DNA of 25,132 bases from a virus. The translations under genes and the position numbers were made by a program. Below are positions 21,839 to 25,132 of the stretch, one piece after another (the first letter of the stretch is position 1; the number at the start of each line of letters is the position of its first letter). Location of the stretch: positions 1 through 25,132 of the IMG/VR virus record IMGVR_UViG_3300030116_002396; one strand, given 5' to 3'. A model generated the notes under the pieces. It was not told the DNA's origin, did not search any database, and saw nothing but the letters and a program-made list of their open reading frames with translations.

Positions 21839-24800
21839 ATGGCTATAAATCGTGAAGAGTTAGCCAAACAGTTTGGCAGCTCAGATAAGCCTAAGAAAAC
21901 AGAGCAACCTAAAGTAGCGAAACTTGATAGGTCACAAATTAGCGATAGTTTATTTGGTGGCCAATCAGGTCAACAAGTTCGTGAAAACCTATTTGGGCAA
22001 ACAAGTCAACCTCGAAAGGTTTCGTTCACGAAACCAGTAGCACCTATTGTTACTCCTGAATGGGAACAGAAAAAAGGTGGCGGTGGATTCTTAGGATTCC
22101 TAGGCGATGTCATAGATATCATTGATACTCCTCGTGCTGCGATTGTGTCTACTGTGAAAGAGACAGGTGACTTGTTGCGTGGTGATGGGTTTAGCTTTGG
22201 TGATTGGTGGAATCAGACCTCTGACAACATGATGATGGGAGAGGTGTTTAGGGACTGGGGTGTTGATTTGCCTGGTCCTTTAGATTTTATTGTTGGTATA
22301 GGGTTTGATATTGCTCTTGATCCTTTAACGTATTTGACTGGTGGTGCTGCTGCTGCTCGCCAGTTGACTGGTAGGCAGGTTGCGACTGCGTTGACTCGTG
22401 CAAGTAAAGCTGCTGATAAAGCTAACGATGCAGTAAATGCTAAGCGATATGCTGATGCTGCTGCAAGGGTTTCGACAAGGGGTATTTTGTCAGCAGGTGA
22501 TGATGTTCTGCGTGACATAGGTTTGAGTGCTGGTTTGGGTATGACTATTCCTGGTACTGGTCGTTTAGGTAAGCGCATTATTGAAGCGCCGTTGCGTAGA
22601 GGAAGCAAAGGTGTAGGTCAGAGGCTTGATATGCGCCGTGTGCAACAGTTGCCTGAGGTGCAAGTAGCTAAGCAAAAAGGCAGGTTTAATCCTTGGCCAA
22701 GTTCAGAAGTTGTTACTAATTTAGGGACTAGAGAAGTTCAAGAAGCAATCGTTGACACTATGCGTAAGATACGAGCAGGGGAAAGCGTTAGTGATGTATC
22801 GAAGTATGAAAGCCTTGCGAGGCGTGCGTTGAATGCTCCTGTCCAGTTTGGTCAGAATGTTAATTATCGTATTCCTGGTACTGGAAAGTTTGTTTCTGTT
22901 GTAGCTGGTACACCTGGTCGTGCTGTTAACACAATAGCTGCAACGAATGTAGGCCGTTATATTGCGAAGTATATGAGTCCTGAAGCTGGGTTGAATCAGG
23001 CTGTTCGTGATTCTGGTAAGAAACTTTTAAACGCTACTGATGATAACGCTAGGCAGTTGGCATTGGATGAGCTTACATCTGTTACGAAATTGTCGCATGC
23101 TCGTGACGAGGCTGTTATTAAGATAGGTATAGCGGAGCATAAGGGTTTGGACATGTTGGGTGTGTTGCGTGCATCTGCTGATGATTTGGGTGTTGATTTT
23201 GATCAGTTGATGTTGTTAGCAGCAGAACAACCTAAGAGTGTTGTGGGGGTAGCTGGATTACCTGATCAGTTTGCGACTCCTAATGCTGCGTTGCGTGATT
23301 TAGACCCACGTTATATTGATGACCCTAAAGTTGCGGCATTGCATGATGCTGCTCAAACGTTCTGGGCTGAGTTAGGTGGTCAATACAATAAGATACTGGG
23401 AGATGTAGGAGTTGACTTTGATTTGATCAAAGACGAGTTCTATGTTGCTCGTATGTTGGGCAAGGATGCTCCTCGAAATGTAGCTAGGGATGCTGTTATT
23501 TCTGGTAGCCCTACTAATCGTAGAACGTATCGCACACCAAAGGGTATTAAAAAAATTCGTAACGATGGCGACATTAGTGATCAGTCAATTATAGACGCTG
23601 CTAAAGAAGCTAGGGTTTCTACGGTAAACGCTGATGGAATACCTAGAACCATTGACGAGATATTTAATGATGTTCTTAACGCTGGTGGTAAATTTACGTT
23701 GAATAACGGTGAGTCTGTTACCAACCGTTATATGAATACTGCTCTTAAAGATGTTCAAGGCACTGGTGGTATTCGTGGGCAAATGATTGACATAGGTGAG
23801 AAACAGCTTGGCGCTAAATACTATGATCAATTTTCAACAAACGCTGGAGATGTTATAGCTAAGTATATGAGCGCCATGAATAATCATGTGCGTATTCAAT
23901 ACATGCTTGGCTACATGGACAATATAGGTGTTACTGCTGTGGGAGTCAATGGCCGTGTGTTTGCCCAGGCAGCAGATGATGCTGCTAGGACAGCTAATCG
24001 TAATCTTAAAACATTAAACGAGCGTTGGGAACCGCAAGTAGCAAGGAAAGTTACGCAACAAGAAAAGATAGAGCGCATTGCTATGAGGCAAGCTGTAATG
24101 GAAGAACGTATCTTTGCTGTTCAACAAGCAATGGGTGATGTTGCTGGTCCTGTTGACGTAAGTCGTTTACCTAAATATGTGCAAGATGAACTTGTTAAAA
24201 TGCAAAACCTTAATGCGAAGATAGCTGACGCTGAAGCAATACGAGACAACATTCGTTCTGTAGCACGAAGAATTATTGAAGGTGACGTAAATGCGGTAGA
24301 TGAACTTTCGCCTGCTGCGTTTGATTTGTTAACAAGCGCAAGCACAAGTGCTAGTAGAAGAAAAGTAGCTGACGTAGGTAAAGCGATTACGCAGGAAGCG
24401 CAAGAAGAAGCTACCCAGTTTATTTACAACATGGGTGAACGTGTCCAGGCTTTGAATGATGTTAGAAACAAAGTGTTGGAAATATTTAATGCTGGTGACG
24501 AACTAACTAATAGTGCTGCAAAAGTTTTACTTGATGACATTGATGGAGTTATTCGTGAAAGCGAAGAGATTCTTAGGTCATTAAATAAAAATTATCTTGA
24601 CTCCATGTTTCAAGACCCTACTGTTATAGGAGCGCAAAAACTAGATGATCTGGTTGACGCATTTAGCGAATCGTTCTTGGGTCGTGGCAGTAAAGTTATT
24701 GACCCATTTGGTAATGTTACACCTAATCAGAAATTAGATGATTTATTAAAGGAAGTTAAAAGGCTTTACAGAAGAGAAGGCCGTAGGAAGGGTGTGCCGT

Positions 24801-25132
24801 ATGAAGCTGTTAAACGGTACGACAAGTTCTTTGATGATTTAAAAGCTTACAAGAAGTTAGCTGACGACTTAGACCCTGAAGTCTTGTATGCCTCAACTAT
24901 TGCACAAGCTGTCAGGAATTTGCCTGAGGCGCAGACTGCGATTAATGATTTGGCTGGTATTAATGTTATAGCTGATGAGATCGCTAGAGTTAAAGCGTCT
25001 TTAGAAAAGGCACGAGGCGTGGAATACCGTGGATTGCACACAGCGCCAGAAAGAAGTTTTGAAGGTGTTGGAGAAACTTTAGATGATCTTTCAAATGTCA
25101 TGCCTGACGCTGCTGGCCCCAGAGGTATTGAT
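21839..25132 (+). CDS. Giant internal virion / polyvalent-type protein, partial
   Basis: Open from the ATG at 21839 to the right edge, at least 1098 aa, with no stop. The start is MAINREELAKQFGSS. A Gly/hydrophobic zone (residues about 80-165: GGGGFLGFLGDVIDIIDTPR, LDFIVGIGFDIALDPLTYLT) could touch membranes. Long helical segments with many coiled-coil heptads follow (for instance 735-850). Near the visible end a block reads EYRGLHTAPERSF, then LDDLSNVMPDAAG, resembling a motif of large phage proteins; its activity is unsure. Two bases separate it from the previous gene... the stop of which ends at 21837. The C-terminus lies outside the window. Likely role: DNA ejection or inner core. Confidence 0.65.
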   Translation, partial: MAINREELAKQFGSSDKPKKTEQPKVAKLDRSQISDSLFGGQSGQQVRENLFGQTSQPRKVSFTKPVAPIVTPEWEQKKGGGGFLGFLGDVIDIIDTPRAAIVSTVKETGDLLRGDGFSFGDWWNQTSDNMMMGEVFRDWGVDLPGPLDFIVGIGFDIALDPLTYLTGGAAAARQLTGRQVATALTRASKAADKANDAVNAKRYADAAARVSTRGILSAGDDVLRDIGLSAGLGMTIPGTGRLGKRIIEAPLRRGSKGVGQRLDMRRVQQLPEVQVAKQKGRFNPWPSSEVVTNLGTREVQEAIVDTMRKIRAGESVSDVSKYESLARRALNAPVQFGQNVNYRIPGTGKFVSVVAGTPGRAVNTIAATNVGRYIAKYMSPEAGLNQAVRDSGKKLLNATDDNARQLALDELTSVTKLSHARDEAVIKIGIAEHKGLDMLGVLRASADDLGVDFDQLMLLAAEQPKSVVGVAGLPDQFATPNAALRDLDPRYIDDPKVAALHDAAQTFWAELGGQYNKILGDVGVDFDLIKDEFYVARMLGKDAPRNVARDAVISGSPTNRRTYRTPKGIKKIRNDGDISDQSIIDAAKEARVSTVNADGIPRTIDEIFNDVLNAGGKFTLNNGESVTNRYMNTALKDVQGTGGIRGQMIDIGEKQLGAKYYDQFSTNAGDVIAKYMSAMNNHVRIQYMLGYMDNIGVTAVGVNGRVFAQAADDAARTANRNLKTLNERWEPQVARKVTQQEKIERIAMRQAVMEERIFAVQQAMGDVAGPVDVSRLPKYVQDELVKMQNLNAKIADAEAIRDNIRSVARRIIEGDVNAVDELSPAAFDLLTSASTSASRRKVADVGKAITQEAQEEATQFIYNMGERVQALNDVRNKVLEIFNAGDELTNSAAKVLLDDIDGVIRESEEILRSLNKNYLDSMFQDPTVIGAQKLDDLVDAFSESFLGRGSKVIDPFGNVTPNQKLDDLLKEVKRLYRREGRRKGVPYEAVKRYDKFFDDLKAYKKLADDLDPEVLYASTIAQAVRNLPEAQTAINDLAGINVIADEIARVKASLEKARGVEYRGLHTAPERSFEGVGETLDDLSNVMPDAAGPRGID

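Overview
The window looks like about 25 kb of a tailed phage genome, probably a podovirus of an uncultured, moderately AT-rich aquatic bacterium. The podovirus reading rests on the order terminase, portal, scaffold, capsid, tail-tubular-A-like connector, tail-tubular-B-like nozzle, fibres and large internal virion proteins, with no tape-measure or tail-tube genes. An actinobacterial host is a weak inference from three genes: a lysin with an HCESRG active-site motif, a Gp88-type protein as in mycobacteriophage L5, and a small zinc-binding protein. No integrase, IS element, CRISPR array, tRNA or rRNA was seen.

Left arm (1-4183, all leftward): a tight array of small genes ending in a lysin cut by the window edge. 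Recognisable members are a Gp88-family protein, a PAPS-reductase/PP-loop protein and several CxxC proteins. Three genes here are short or cut by the window edge: a 40-aa leader gene, a 48-aa membrane protein and the partial lysin. Two promoters with a perfect TTGACA -35 box and 17-bp spacing (4225-4253 and 2404-2432) can drive this arm. Seven start codons are preceded by an exact GAAAGAGAG and an eighth by a one-base variant.

Control region (4198-4775): about 580 bp with no convincing gene, dividing the leftward and rightward arms. It holds a CA-rich, Z-DNA-prone tract, G runs, an 11-bp perfect stem-loop, and three phased T6 tracts inside a TGTCCCA/TGGGACA inverted repeat just upstream of the small terminase. 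It is a good candidate for the divergent control region and for the packaging (cos/pac) site.

Right arm (4776-25132, rightward except one gene): small terminase and three tiny overlapping genes; a secreted Pro/Glu-rich protein and two small membrane proteins (holin candidates); an antisense 2OG-Fe(II) oxygenase whose start codon shares CATG with the start of the terminase large subunit. The large subunit is split into separate ATPase and nuclease genes joined by an ATGA overlap. Then come two small unknown genes, portal, scaffold, capsid, a zinc protein, connector, nozzle, three fibre genes (the last collagen-like with an S74 chaperone end), a 51-aa gene, two probable internal virion proteins and a giant protein of at least 1098 aa that runs off the window. 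A recurring TGGGACA...TAG element sits at four gene boundaries of this arm and may be a phage-specific late promoter.
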